Source: Myxococcales bacterium
GTDB taxonomy: Bacteria; Myxococcota; Myxococcia; Myxococcales; Anaeromyxobacteraceae
NCBI GenBank assembly: GCA_021806645.1
Contig: JAJZQX010000011.1
Location: 101,755 to 165,754 of the forward strand
Direction of reading: 5' to 3'
Length of the DNA: 64,000 nt
Made by a program: the position numbers and the translations under genes. Each line of letters begins with the position of its first letter. The first letter of the stretch is position 1. A model generated the notes under the pieces. The model had not been told where the DNA came from, searched no databases, and saw only the letters and a program-made list of their open reading frames with translations. Positions 41,646 to 52,260 of the stretch are shown here, piece after piece.

Positions 41646-42551
41646 ATGTCCGGCTTCGCCATCCTCCTCGCGCTGGTCGGCGTCCTCGCCGCCGTCGCCT
41701 TCTTCATGCAGTCGCGCACCGCGCGGGCCAGGGCCGCCGCGCTGGCGGGCCAGATCGCCGGGGCCCAGGCCGAGGCCGCCGCGGCCCAGCAGGCGCTGGC
41801 CGCCCAGAAGGGGGAGCTGAAGGAGAAGCGCGAGGAGACCGTCTCGCTGCGCCAGAAGCTGGAGGAGAGCAGGAAGAAGGCCTTCGAGCAGGCCGAGGCG
41901 CAGAAGAAGGCGGGCGGCGCCGTGGCGTTGCGCGAGGACCTCGACAAGCTGGCGGCCCGGCTGGTCGAGACCCGCGCCGAGGCGGCCCACCAGGCCGAGC
42001 TGGCCCGGTCGGCCGAGACCGCCCGCGCCCGCGCCGTGCAGGAGGCCGAGCGGCTCAAGGCGGCGCTCGATCGGAAGCCGGTCCCGCCGGTGCCGGTCGC
42101 CCCTCCGCCACCGGTGGCTCCGCCCGAAGGGAGCGTGCAGGCCGAGCTGGAGAAGAGGCTGGCCGCCGAGACCGATCGCGCCGACAAGGCCGAGGCGCGC
42201 GCCACCGACCTGAAGAAGAAGCTGGCCGACGTCGAGAAGGAGCTGAAGGCGTCGCGCGGCAAGGTGGAGACCGACCGGCGCGTCTTCATCGTCCAGAAGG
42301 GGGAGCTCGACCTGGCCCACGACCGGTACGCCGAGCTGAAGCGGCGCAACGACCAGCTCCGGCGCGAGCACGAGGAGCTGATCGAGGCGGTCCGCCAGGC
42401 GGCCCGCGAGGAGCGGCAGCAGACCGAGGGCAAGAGCACCGCCGCCGCCATGGTCGCCGAGGGCGGGCCCGAGCCGAAGCCGGTGGAGCCGACGCCCGTG
42501 GATCCGACGCCCGTGGAGCCGACGCCCGTGGAGCCGACGCCGGCCGCGTAG
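41646..42551 (+). CDS. Membrane-anchored coiled-coil protein
   Basis: 301 residues, ATG 41646 (an ATG at 41595 is possible). One N-terminal hydrophobic segment (residues 3-20) is followed by long Ala/Glu/Lys/Arg-rich coiled coil (~25-140), a proline hinge ('PVPPVPVAPPPPVAPP'), a second coiled coil (~165-270), and a C-terminal tail of PTPVE repeats. No enzyme motifs. It is likely an inner-membrane structural or scaffolding protein; the family is not recognised. Confidence 0.72.
   Translation: MSGFAILLALVGVLAAVAFFMQSRTARARAAALAGQIAGAQAEAAAAQQALAAQKGELKEKREETVSLRQKLEESRKKAFEQAEAQKKAGGAVALREDLDKLAARLVETRAEAAHQAELARSAETARARAVQEAERLKAALDRKPVPPVPVAPPPPVAPPEGSVQAELEKRLAAETDRADKAEARATDLKKKLADVEKELKASRGKVETDRRVFIVQKGELDLAHDRYAELKRRNDQLRREHEELIEAVRQAAREERQQTEGKSTAAAMVAEGGPEPKPVEPTPVDPTPVEPTPVEPTPAA
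42483..42542 (+). repeat. Four tandem 15-bp repeats encoding VEPTP units
   Basis: GTGGAGCCGACGCCC occurs four times with single-base changes at the 3' end of the coiled-coil gene, giving (V-E/D-P-T-P)n. An in-frame short tandem repeat of this kind can change copy number by slippage without breaking the frame. Confidence 0.85.
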
Positions 42552-42846
42552 GGCGCGACTCGTTGGGCACCGGGCGCGCCTTGGCGCCCGTCGTTCATCT
42601 ACCGCTCGACGCCGAAGCCACCGAAGGCGCCGCCCAAGGGCTCGGCGGGCGGGCCGCGAAGGCCCCTGCGAGCAGCGCCGAGGAGGCCTCGCTCGCCCGG
42701 CGCGCCGTCGAACCGCTGGCGGCGCTTCCCGAGCCGCCCACACTCGTTCCCCGGCCGCGCGCCGCAGGCCGACGAGCACATCGTGGCGCAGCGCAGCACA
42801 GTGCCGGAGCGGACCCGACCCGCCGGGCCCAGGCCGGCGCCGTCAC
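42552..42846. repeat. GC-rich non-coding region holding a partial dispersed repeat
   Basis: No gene is supported here. The right end (about 42640-42846), read on the minus strand, aligns by eye with the left part of the element at 55682-56325: both start GTGACGGCGCC, continue with a near-identical GGCCCGGCGGG stretch and 'CCGCTCCGGC', and later share 'CGCCCGCCG' followed by 'TTGGGCGGCGCCTTC'. The opposite terminal repeat is missing, so this copy is partial. Confidence 0.6.
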
Positions 42847-42871
42847 GTCTTCTCGAGCGCCTTCGGACCGC

Positions 42872-43267
42872 CTAGAGGAACTTCTTCGAGAACGCCCGGG
42901 GCAACAGCTCACCCAGCGTGAGCTCGACCCGCGCCCCGCGCGCACCGACCAGGATGACCGGGAGCGCGGCCGAGCCGAACTCGGCCAGCGTCTGCAGGCA
43001 CATGCCGCAGGGCGGGGTCGGCGGCACCGTCGCGCTCGCCACCACCACCGCGTCGAGCTTCCTGGCGCCGGCCAGCACCGCCGCCGCCACCGCGTTCCGC
43101 TCGGCGCAGACCGTGAGGCCGTAGCTGGCGTTCTCCACGTTGCAGCCGGCGTGGACGGCGCCGCCGGCCAGCACCGCCGCGCCGACGTGGAACCTGCTGT
43201 AGGGGGCGTGGGCCCGCCTGGCCGCCCGCCGCGCGGCCCCGACCAGCCTGGCCAGCGGCAGGGTCAC
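42872..43267 (-). CDS. cdd: Cytidine deaminase
   Basis: A 131-residue tetrameric-type cytidine deaminase. The zinc and catalytic motifs are 'CNVENASYGLTVCAERNAV' (C-A-E) and 'PPCGMCLQTLAEF' (P-C-x2-C). It converts cytidine and deoxycytidine to uridine forms for salvage. GTG 43267 overlaps the PilZ gene stop. It is last in the deoA-punA-pilZ-cdd unit. Confidence 0.93.
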   Translation of the reverse strand: MTLPLARLVGAARRAARRAHAPYSRFHVGAAVLAGGAVHAGCNVENASYGLTVCAERNAVAAAVLAGARKLDAVVVASATVPPTPPCGMCLQTLAEFGSAALPVILVGARGARVELTLGELLPRAFSKKFL

Positions 43268-43596
43268 GACCCGGTGGCCGTCTGGAGGTAGCGCGCCACC
43301 GCCAGCTCCGAGTCGAGCGGGATGTTGGTGAACCGCAGGTGGGCGCCGAATCGCTCGCCATCCCGCGAGACGCGCAGCACCTGGCCGAGGGCCATGATCT
43401 CCTCGGTGTGGCCCGGGAGCAGGAAGCGGACCTCGACCACCGCGCCGACCGGCGGGTGGAGCCCGGAGTAGTAGATGCCGCCCAGTGCGAGGTTCCCCTC
43501 GCGCTCCTCGAAGGAGCCGCGGGCCTCCGCCTCCCGGACCTGGAAGCGGAAGGGCACCCGGTGGCTGTCGCGTCGCTCGTCGTTCGGCTGAGCCAT
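43264..43596 (-). CDS. PilZ domain protein
   Basis: 110 residues, essentially one PilZ domain. The cyclic-di-GMP motifs are 'RRDSHRVPF' (RxxxR-like) and 'NLALGGIYY', where the usual D/N-x-S-x-x-G is N-x-A-x-x-G, so binding affinity may be changed. It is inserted between punA and cdd and shares a GTGA overlap with cdd, an unexpected pairing of second-messenger reception with nucleoside salvage. Confidence 0.85.
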   Translation of the reverse strand: MAQPNDERRDSHRVPFRFQVREAEARGSFEEREGNLALGGIYYSGLHPPVGAVVEVRFLLPGHTEEIMALGQVLRVSRDGERFGAHLRFTNIPLDSELAVARYLQTATGS

Positions 43597-43638
43597 CGCT
43601 TCCTCCCCCGGCCACGCTACCAGCCGCTGGGCGCCGGT

Positions 43639-44480
43639 TCAACGCGCGGCGCGAGGGAGGAAGGCGGCCAGCACCGCCTCAAGCGACGCCGCGGCACGGG
43701 CCGCCACCCGCTGCACGTCGTCATGCGTCAGCGCGGTCCGCGTGAGCCCGGCGGCCGGGTTGGTGACCACCGAGAGGCCGGCCACCGGGACGCCCTGGTG
43801 GCGGGCCGCCGTGACGTCATGGACCGTGGACATGCCGACCAGGTCCGCCCCCATCGCCCGCAGCATCCTGATCTCGGCCGGCGTCTCGTAGGAGGGGCCG
43901 CTCACCCCGGCGTAGATCCCCCGGCGCAGCGGGACCCCCGCCTCGGCGGCGGCCGCCTCGAGCAGCTGGCCCAGCTCCGGGTCGTAGGCGGCCCCCATGT
44001 CGGGGAAGCGCGGGCCGACCGCGTCGTCGTTCTCGCCGGTGAGGGCGTTCTGCCCGGTCAGGTTGAGGTGGTCGGTGATCCGGACCAGCGTCCCCGGGCC
44101 GAAGTCCGGGTTGACGCCGCCGCAGGCGTTGGTGACCAGCAGCGCCTTCACGCCGAGCGAGCAGAGGACGCGGGCCCCGAAGGCCACCTCGGCCGCGCTC
44201 CAGCCCTCGTAGCCGTGGACGCGCCCCTGCATCAGCACCACCCGGACCGGGCCGCCGGTGGCCGCCAGGTCGCCCAGCACCAGCCGCCCGGCGTGGCCCG
44301 CCACGCCGGAGGCCGGAAAGCCGGGGAGCTCGGCGTAGGGGATGGAGACGGCCCGCTCCAGCCGGCCGGCGAAGCCACCCAGGCCGGAGCCGAGGATGGC
44401 CGCCACCTGGGGCGGCGCGCCGGTGCGGCTCCGGATCAGCGCGGTGACCTCGGCGAGCCGGGCGGAGAGCTGGCGGGGGC

Positions 44481-44484
<4 letters not shown>
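43639..44484 (-). CDS. punA: Purine nucleoside phosphorylase (trimeric type)
   Basis: A 281-residue low-molecular-mass PNP that phosphorolyses inosine and guanosine. Motifs: 'AAILGSGLGGFAG', 'MQGRVHGYEGW', 'LLVTNACGGVNPDF', 'YAGVSGPSYETPAEIR' and 'GADLVGMSTVHDVTAARHQG'; the asparagine of the base pocket lies in 'VVTNPAAG'. ATG overlaps the deoA stop (ATGA). Confidence 0.93.
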
Positions 44485-45797
<1,313 letters not shown>

Positions 45798-45825
45798 GCC
45801 GGCTCCCCGGGAAGACCTCCGCCCG

Positions 45826-46209
45826 TCACCAGATGATCGAGTCGACCAGCTCGTCCACCATGTCGCCCAGCTTCTCGATCCCGTGCGACTTGGAGAGGTA
45901 GCCGTCGGCGCCCGCCTGCTCGGCGATCTCGGCCAGCTCCACGTCGGGCTTGGAGCTGAAGAGGACGATGGGGATCCGCTCGGTGTGGAAGTCCTGCTTG
46001 AGAACGCGGACGATGTCCTTGCCGGAGATGTCCGGCATCATCAGGTCGGTGAGGATGATCTCGGGCTGGAACCGGTCGAGCTCGGCCTGGAACTCGAGCA
46101 GGTTGGCGGCCACCGCCACCTCGTAGCCGCGGTCCTCGAGCACTGCCTTCTCCATCTCGAGCGTGATGGTCGAGTCGTCGAGGAGCAGGATCTTCTTCTT
46201 CCCAGCCAT
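45826..46209 (-). CDS. Single-domain response regulator next to frz cluster
   Basis: A 127-residue CheY-like receiver: acidic pair 'LLLDDS', phospho-acceptor Asp in 'IILTDLMMPD', 'IVLFSSK' for the Ser/Thr position, and the conserved Lys in 'GYLSKSHG'. It follows frzF by 15 bp in the same direction, so it is probably a diffusible output of the Frz pathway, filling a role like FrzX. No DNA-binding domain. Confidence 0.9.
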   Translation of the reverse strand: MAGKKKILLLDDSTITLEMEKAVLEDRGYEVAVAANLLEFQAELDRFQPEIILTDLMMPDISGKDIVRVLKQDFHTERIPIVLFSSKPDVELAEIAEQAGADGYLSKSHGIEKLGDMVDELVDSIIW

Positions 46210-46224
46210 GTGGTCTCGTTGCGC

Positions 46225-47742
46225 CTAGAGCGCGGCCAGCGCGTATTCGGCGGCGCGGGCGAAGGCGGCGCCGTCCTCCGGGATGTCGGGATAGTACCCC
46301 AGGAAGGCCTGCCGCTTGCCGCCGGGGAGCCGCTTGCTGGCCTCGATGGTGTTGCGATAGGCGAGGCGGGCCCGCTGCGGGTCGCGCTGGGCCTCGCGGC
46401 AGCGCCCCAGGTAGTAGTGGGCCAGCGCCAGGTCGGGATCGAGGAAGAGGGCGCGCGACAGCTCCTGCGCCCCACCTTCGGCGTCGGCCTGCGAGAGCAG
46501 GTGGATGCCGTAGAAGAGGTGGGCCTCGGCGCTGAGCGGCTCGACGGCCAGCGCCGCCTGGTAGCTCTGGCGCGCCCGATCGTACTGGCGCAGCACGCCG
46601 TAGAGGTTGGCCAGCGTGAGGCGCACCGCCAGCCCCTCGCCGTGGTGCTCGAGGTGGTGCTCCAGCAGCGCTCGGGCGGCGCCGAAGCGCCCCTCCGAGA
46701 AGAGGGCCACCGCGCCGTCGAGGAACTCCTGCGGGGCCAGCGGCTCCTCGGCCTCGGCCTCGGGCCGGGGCGGCCCGGCCGGCGTCGCCGGGGCCGGCGG
46801 CGTGGACGGCGGGCGCGGCGCCGGTGGCGGGAAGACCACGTGGCGCACCGCGGGCGGCGAGGAGGGAACGTTGGCGCGGGGCTTCGGCGCCGCCAGCCGC
46901 ACCCGGCCCTCCTCGGGCTTCCGGTAGAGGAAGGCGCCGTTCACCTCGCTCAGGTCGAACCCTTCGAAGAGCCGGAAGAGCGACTCCGAGTAGCCGAGGA
47001 AGAGCCAGCCGCCCGGCGCCAGCGCGTGGTGGAACTGCTCCAGCACGCGGCGGGTGGTGGTGGTGTCGAAGTAGATGATGACGTTGCGGCAGAAGATGAC
47101 GTCCCACCCGCCGGAGGCCGGCGCCGGGAAGCCCACCGAGACCAGGTTGTGCGGGCGGATGGCGGTGAGATAGCGGCGCAGCGAGGTGCGCACCCGCCAG
47201 TCGTCACCTTCCCGGTCGAAGTGCTCGCCCAGCAGCGAGGTGGGGATGTCGCGTACCCGGCGCGCGTCGTAGAGCCCGCGCGCCGCGGCGCCCACCGCCT
47301 CGGGGTTGACGTCGGTGGCCAGCAGCTCCACCTGCTCGGGCTCGAGCCTTCGCTGGGCACAGCACATGGCGATCGAGTAGGGCTCCTCGCCGGTGGCGCA
47401 ACCGGCCGACCAGACCCGGAGCGGCTGGCCTCCTCCGGACGCCCGCGCGAGGAATCCCGGGAGGAGCGCGTCGAGGGCCTGGAACTGCCGCTCGTCGCGG
47501 AAGAAGCTGGTCTTGCCCACCGTCACCAGCGGCAGCAGCTGGCGCAGCTCCTCGTCGCCGGTCGGCCCGCCCAGCAGGGCGAGGTACTCGACGGCACCGG
47601 GCGTGGCGGCGCGGAGCAGGTCGAGCCGGGCCGCCACCGCCAGCTTGAGCGCCGGGTAGCTGTCGGGCCGGATGTGGAGGCCGACCCGCTCCTTGAGCAG
47701 GGCGGCCAGCTCGGCCAGCTGGGTGGTCTCGACGGCGATCAT
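46225..47742 (-). CDS. frzF: CheR-type methyltransferase with TPR tail (FrzF)
   Basis: 505 residues. CheR methyltransferase at ~1-275 ('VGKTSFFRDERQF', SAM site 'SAGCATGEEPYSIAM', 'DVIFCRNVIIYFD'), a proline-rich linker (~290-340), then TPR repeats (~345-480, 'AEGGAQELSRALFLDPDLALAHYYLG'). Methyltransferase plus TPRs is the FrzF architecture; it methylates the FrzCD receptor, with the TPRs controlling site specificity. ATG overlaps the frzG stop. Confidence 0.9.
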   Translation of the reverse strand: MIAVETTQLAELAALLKERVGLHIRPDSYPALKLAVAARLDLLRAATPGAVEYLALLGGPTGDEELRQLLPLVTVGKTSFFRDERQFQALDALLPGFLARASGGGQPLRVWSAGCATGEEPYSIAMCCAQRRLEPEQVELLATDVNPEAVGAAARGLYDARRVRDIPTSLLGEHFDREGDDWRVRTSLRRYLTAIRPHNLVSVGFPAPASGGWDVIFCRNVIIYFDTTTTRRVLEQFHHALAPGGWLFLGYSESLFRLFEGFDLSEVNGAFLYRKPEEGRVRLAAPKPRANVPSSPPAVRHVVFPPPAPRPPSTPPAPATPAGPPRPEAEAEEPLAPQEFLDGAVALFSEGRFGAARALLEHHLEHHGEGLAVRLTLANLYGVLRQYDRARQSYQAALAVEPLSAEAHLFYGIHLLSQADAEGGAQELSRALFLDPDLALAHYYLGRCREAQRDPQRARLAYRNTIEASKRLPGGKRQAFLGYYPDIPEDGAAFARAAEYALAAL

Positions 47743-48761
47743 TCGGTGAGCGCCACCAGTGTTCGTGGGATGTCCTCGAGGGCCAGCACGCGGTCCACCG
47801 CCCCCAGGTCGATGGCGGCCTTGGCCATGCCGAAGACGGCGCTGCTCGGCTCGTCCTGCGCCAGCGTGGCGCCGCCGGCGTCGTGCAGCACCTTCAGGCC
47901 CGCCGCGCCGTCGTGCCCCATGCCGGTGAGGATGACGCCGCAGGCGCGCGGGCCGTAGGCCTGGGCGGTCGAGAGGAACAGCGGCGTCACCGACGGCTTG
48001 AAGGTGTCGAGCGCCGGCCCGTCGAAGAGCCGCACCCGCCCCTCGCCGACCAGCAGGTGGTGGCCGCTGGGCGCCAGCAGCACGTGGCCCGGCCGCAGCA
48101 GGTCGCCGTGGGCCGCCTCGCGCACCTGCAACCGGCACTCCTGCGTCAGCCAGTTGGCCAACCCCTCGGTGAAGCCGTCGGCGATGTGCTGCACCACCGC
48201 GATGCCGACCGGGAAGGTGGGCGGCAGGCCGCGCAGCAGCGTGGCCAGCGCCCGCGGCCCGCCCAGCGAGGCGCCGATCACCACCACGTCGGCGCGCCGC
48301 CCCTTGGTGGGCGGCAGCGGCAGCTTCCGCTCGCGCAGGCCGCGCAGGTGGCGGATCACCTTGACCCCGGAGAGGAGCCGCAGCCGGGAGCGGATCTCGG
48401 CGCCGTACGCCTCCAGGTCGGCGTTGGCCTCCGGCTTCTCGAGGATGTCGAGCGCGCCCAGCGAGAGCGCCTTGAACCCGACCACCTCGGCCTTGTTGCC
48501 GGTCAGCACCATGATGGGCGTCGGCGTCTCGGCCATGATCCGCGCGATGCCCGAGAAGCCGTCGGCGTCGGGCATGTTGAGGTCCATGGTGATGACGTCG
48601 GGCCTCAGCTCGCGGGCCAGCCTGGCCGCGGCGTTGCCGTCGGCCGCCACCGCCACCACCTCGAAGCCCGCGTCGGCGCCGATCACCCGCGACAGCACCT
48701 CGCGGAAGAGCTCGGAGTCGTCGGCCACCAAAACGCGGATTCGCGTCTCGCTCCTGCTCAC
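47739..48761 (-). CDS. frzG: CheB-type methylesterase (FrzG)
   Basis: A 340-residue methylesterase. Receiver ~8-125 ('VLVADDSELFREV', Asp in 'VITMDLNMPD'), catalytic domain ~150-335 with Ser in 'VIGASLGGPRAL', His in 'VVQHIADGF' and Asp in 'ILTGMGHDGAAGL'. M. xanthus FrzG lacks a receiver, so this is a fuller CheB form. GTG 48761 overlaps the frzE stop. Confidence 0.92.
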   Translation of the reverse strand: MSRSETRIRVLVADDSELFREVLSRVIGADAGFEVVAVAADGNAAARLARELRPDVITMDLNMPDADGFSGIARIMAETPTPIMVLTGNKAEVVGFKALSLGALDILEKPEANADLEAYGAEIRSRLRLLSGVKVIRHLRGLRERKLPLPPTKGRRADVVVIGASLGGPRALATLLRGLPPTFPVGIAVVQHIADGFTEGLANWLTQECRLQVREAAHGDLLRPGHVLLAPSGHHLLVGEGRVRLFDGPALDTFKPSVTPLFLSTAQAYGPRACGVILTGMGHDGAAGLKVLHDAGGATLAQDEPSSAVFGMAKAAIDLGAVDRVLALEDIPRTLVALTE

Positions 48762-50965
48762 ACCGAGACCCCGCAGAGCCGCTCCAGCGCGCTGGCCAGC
48801 GTCTCGGCGTCCAGCTCGCCCTTGACCATGTAGGCGTCGGCCCCGGCGTCCACGCCGCGCCGGCGCTCCTCCGGTGCCGAGAGCGAGGAGAGGATGAGGA
48901 TGGGCAGCTTGAAGAAGCGCGGCGACGCCTTCACCCGGCGGGTCAGGTCGATGCCGTCCAGCACCGGCATCTGCACGTCGGTGATGAGGACCTGGAAGCC
49001 GCCCCCTTGCAGCCGCTGCCAGCCGTCCTCGCCGTCCACCGCCTCGTCCACCTCGTGGCCGAGCGAGCGGAGCAGCGCCGCCTCGGCCTCGCGGGCGATG
49101 GCCGAGTCGTCCACCAGCAGGACGCGCAGGCGGCGCCGGTCGCGGCCGCGCGACATGGCCGGGGAGGCCAGCCGGCGCGCGGCGGAGATCAGGTCCGGGG
49201 TGGAGAGCAGCAGCGCCACGCGCCCGTCCTCCAGCGCCGCCGCGCCGGTGACGAAGCGCAGCCCCTTCAGGAAGGCGCCCGGGGCCTTGACCGCCACCTC
49301 GCGCTCGCCGAAGAGGCCGTCCACCACCACCGCCGCCCCCTCGCCGCCGTGCATCACGTAGGCCACGGTGGGGCGCGGGTGGCGGGGGCCGCCATTGAGC
49401 GAGAGCAGCGGACCGAGCGCCACCAGCGGCAGGAGCCGGTTGCGGTAGCGGACGGCGCGGATGCCGGCAACCTCGGCCACGTCCTTGGGGTCGAGCCGGT
49501 CCACGCTGTCCACGTCCACCGCCGGCAGCCCGTAGACGTCCTCGTCGATGCGGACCAGCAGCACCTTCATCAGCGAGAGTGACTGCGGGAGGCGCAGCGT
49601 GAACCGGGTCCACTGGCCCGGCTCCGACTCCACCGTCACCGAGCCGCCCAGCGCCGTGACCTTGCGCCGGACCACGTCGAGCCCGACACCGCGCCCGCTG
49701 GTCTCTCCGGCCTGGTCGCGGGTGGAGAAGCCGGCCACGAAGATCATGTCGAGGGCGGCGCGGGCCGAGAGGCCGGCCGCCTGCTGCTCGCCGATGACGC
49801 CGCGCGCCAGCGCGGTGGCCCGGATCTTCGCCGGGGTGATGCCGCGACCGTCGTCCTCCACCACCAGCGCCAGCAGGTCGCCATCGGAGCGGGCGGTGAT
49901 GGTGAGCCGCGCCACCGGCGGCTTGCCGGCGGCGGTCCGCTCCTCCGGTGTCTCGACGCCGTGGTCGATGGAGTTGCGGACCAGGTGGACCAGCGGGTCG
50001 TTGAGCGAGAGCAGGATGGCCTTGTCCACTCCGGTCTCGCCGCCAGAGACCTCGCAGTCGAGCTCCTTGCCCTGCTCGCGCGCCATCTCCCGGGCGGCGC
50101 GCGGGAAGCCGGCCAGCACCCCGGAGAGCGGGATGAGCCGGGCCGAGCCGACCCGCTCGGCCAGCAGCGTGAACTGGGCGCGCGCCCCCTGCACCGCCTC
50201 GGAGTGGACGCGCGAGAAGCGGAAGGTGTCGGAGCGGAGCAGGTGGACGTCGCCCTCGAGCTGCTCCACCGCCTTGTCGCCGTAGCCTTCGTGGCGCAGC
50301 TGCTCCGCCAGCAGCACCACCCGGTCGGAGATCCGGTTCCAGCGGGCGAACAGGCCGTCGAGGTCGCGGGCCCGCCGGTTGGCGCGGGCCCCCTCCACCA
50401 GCACGTCGCCGGCGATGGCGGCGATCTCGTCGAGCCGGTCCACGTCCACCCGGATCGAGGCGTGGACCCGGTCGCCGCGCAGCTCCAGGCTGGCCCGGGC
50501 GCGGAGGCCACCGGCCTCGGCGGGCTCGGTGGGCCCGGCCGCCGTGGCGGGATCGGGGGTCGCCGGCGTGGCCGCCGCCCCGGGTGACGCCGCGGCGCCG
50601 ATCAGCCCGTGTAGCCGCGTCACCAGCGCCTGGGAGGCCGGGCCGAGCTCGGCCGGCTGGTCGAGCATCGCCAGCACCGCGTCGCAGGTCTCCAGCAGCG
50701 CCTGCGCCTGCTCTCGCGAGGGCATGGCGCCGCAGCCCTTCAGCAGGTCCTCGGCGGCGTGGATCACCGAGGAGATGGCGGCGAAGCCCATCATCCGGGC
50801 CTCGCCCTTGAGCGTGTGGAGCTCGCGCGCCAGCTCCTCCCGCTGCTCGCCGCTGGCCGTGCCGCGCTCCAGCTGGAGCAGGGCGGACGAGATCTTCTCC
50901 ACCCGATCGGCGGTCATCTCCCGGAATCGCGGGAGCAGCTTCTGGCGGATCTCCTCGGCGCCCAT
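48758..50965 (-). CDS. frzE: Hybrid CheA-receiver kinase (FrzE)
   Basis: A 735-residue CheA-CheY fusion. Hpt with His50 ('ELHTLKGEARMMGF'); an Ala/Pro linker (~130-165) in place of a clear P2 domain; dimerisation domain; HATPase ('DPLVHLVRNSIDHGVETPEE', 'DDGRGI', 'GRGVGLDVV'); CheW-like ~455-590; receiver ~605-725 with Asp in 'VLITDVQMPVLDG'. This is the FrzE architecture, in which the receiver restrains the kinase. It transfers phosphate to the FrzZ receivers. Confidence 0.93.
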   Translation of the reverse strand: MGAEEIRQKLLPRFREMTADRVEKISSALLQLERGTASGEQREELARELHTLKGEARMMGFAAISSVIHAAEDLLKGCGAMPSREQAQALLETCDAVLAMLDQPAELGPASQALVTRLHGLIGAAASPGAAATPATPDPATAAGPTEPAEAGGLRARASLELRGDRVHASIRVDVDRLDEIAAIAGDVLVEGARANRRARDLDGLFARWNRISDRVVLLAEQLRHEGYGDKAVEQLEGDVHLLRSDTFRFSRVHSEAVQGARAQFTLLAERVGSARLIPLSGVLAGFPRAAREMAREQGKELDCEVSGGETGVDKAILLSLNDPLVHLVRNSIDHGVETPEERTAAGKPPVARLTITARSDGDLLALVVEDDGRGITPAKIRATALARGVIGEQQAAGLSARAALDMIFVAGFSTRDQAGETSGRGVGLDVVRRKVTALGGSVTVESEPGQWTRFTLRLPQSLSLMKVLLVRIDEDVYGLPAVDVDSVDRLDPKDVAEVAGIRAVRYRNRLLPLVALGPLLSLNGGPRHPRPTVAYVMHGGEGAAVVVDGLFGEREVAVKAPGAFLKGLRFVTGAAALEDGRVALLLSTPDLISAARRLASPAMSRGRDRRRLRVLLVDDSAIAREAEAALLRSLGHEVDEAVDGEDGWQRLQGGGFQVLITDVQMPVLDGIDLTRRVKASPRFFKLPILILSSLSAPEERRRGVDAGADAYMVKGELDAETLASALERLCGVSV

Positions 50966-50996
50966 GCGGACTCTTCGGCTGCGGTGCGGCCGCCGG

Positions 50997-52250
50997 CTAG
51001 TCGATCTTGAAGCGCTTCACCAGCTCGGCCAGCCGCTCGGCCAGCTTGGTGAGCTCGGAGGCGGCGCCGGTGGCCTGGCGCGAGCCGGACTGGGCCGACC
51101 GGGTGACCTCCTCGATCTCCGACATGGAGAGGACCACCTGCTCGGTGGCCGTCCGCTGCTGCTGGGTGGCGAGGTGGATGACGCGCGCCGCGTCGCTGGT
51201 CTCCTGGATGCCGGAGAGGATGCCGGAGACCGAGGTGATGGCCGCGCCGCCCAGCTTCTCGCCCTCCGAGGCCTCCCGCTTGTTGCCGTCGGAGGCCTCC
51301 TTGGCGGCGTGGGTGGACTCGCGGATCTCGGTGATGAGGTTCTTGATCTCCTTGGTGCTCTCCATCACGTTCTCGGCCAGCCGCCGCATCTCGGCGGCCA
51401 CGATCGAGAAGCCGCGACCGGCCTCGCCGGCCTTGGCCCCTTCCAGCGCGGCGTTGAGCGCCAGCAGGTCGGAGCGGTCGGCGATCTCGTCGATCACCTC
51501 GACCACGGTGCCGATCCGCTCGACGCGCTTGGAGAGCTTGCCGATGGCGTCGTCCACCTCGACGGCGTTGCGGCGGACCTTCTCCATCGACTGCATGAAG
51601 AGCTTGATCGAGCCCTCGCCCTGGCGCGCGCCGGTGAGCGTCTGCTCGGCGATGGCGGCCACCATCTGGGCGTTCTCGGCGATCTGGTGCGAGGCCCCCT
51701 TCAGCTCCTCCATGGTGGCGGTGGTCTCGTGGATGGCGCTGGCCTGGGCGGCGGTGGAGGACTCGTTCTGCGTGGCCGCCGCCAGCACCTCGGCCGAGGA
51801 GGTGGAGAGCTGCAGCGCCGCCTCGCGGATCTCGGTGACGAACCGCTTGAGCGTCTCCATCACCTGGCCGATGCCGGCGATGAGCGGCGTCAGCGCCGCG
51901 TCGGTCACGCCCAGCCGCAGCTCGCCGGAGAGGTCGCCCTTCACCACCAGCCGGATGAGCGCCTCGATGGCCTGGTCCACGCCGTGCGAGACGTTCTTGA
52001 CCCGGTCGTTGAACTCCTTGAGCTGCGCGCCGATGCCGGCGCCTGCGCCGGCGAGCGCCGTGGCGATGAGCCGCAGCCCCGGGTCGGCGTAGTCCGCGGG
52101 GCGGATGCGGGCGTCGAGCTTCCCGTTGGCGAAGGCGGTGACGGTCGCCGCCAGCGTCGCGGCGTCGCCGGTGGTGCGGCGCGCCGGCGCCTTGCCGGCG
52201 GTGGGCTTCTTGCTCGACTTCTTCGACTTCGGGGCGGGCGTCATGGCCAT
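50997..52250 (-). CDS. frzCD: Cytoplasmic methyl-accepting chemoreceptor (FrzCD)
   Basis: 417 residues, the same length I recall for M. xanthus FrzCD. There is no transmembrane segment or sensor domain. The first ~30 residues are a basic tail ('KSKKSSKKPTAGKAPARR') like the FrzCD segment that anchors arrays to the nucleoid. Coiled-coil signalling domain with the tip 'DRSDLLALNAALEGAKAGEA' and flanking methylation-type helices. It lies between frzB and frzE as in Myxococcus. Confidence 0.93.
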   Translation of the reverse strand: MAMTPAPKSKKSSKKPTAGKAPARRTTGDAATLAATVTAFANGKLDARIRPADYADPGLRLIATALAGAGAGIGAQLKEFNDRVKNVSHGVDQAIEALIRLVVKGDLSGELRLGVTDAALTPLIAGIGQVMETLKRFVTEIREAALQLSTSSAEVLAAATQNESSTAAQASAIHETTATMEELKGASHQIAENAQMVAAIAEQTLTGARQGEGSIKLFMQSMEKVRRNAVEVDDAIGKLSKRVERIGTVVEVIDEIADRSDLLALNAALEGAKAGEAGRGFSIVAAEMRRLAENVMESTKEIKNLITEIRESTHAAKEASDGNKREASEGEKLGGAAITSVSGILSGIQETSDAARVIHLATQQQRTATEQVVLSMSEIEEVTRSAQSGSRQATGAASELTKLAERLAELVKRFKID

Positions 52251-52260
52251 GGTGGGCCTC

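Noticed and set aside
42563..43291. 242-residue plus-strand frame over the 42.6 kb gap and cdd
   Set aside because: Its second half is antisense to cytidine deaminase motifs and the first half is low-complexity repeat DNA.
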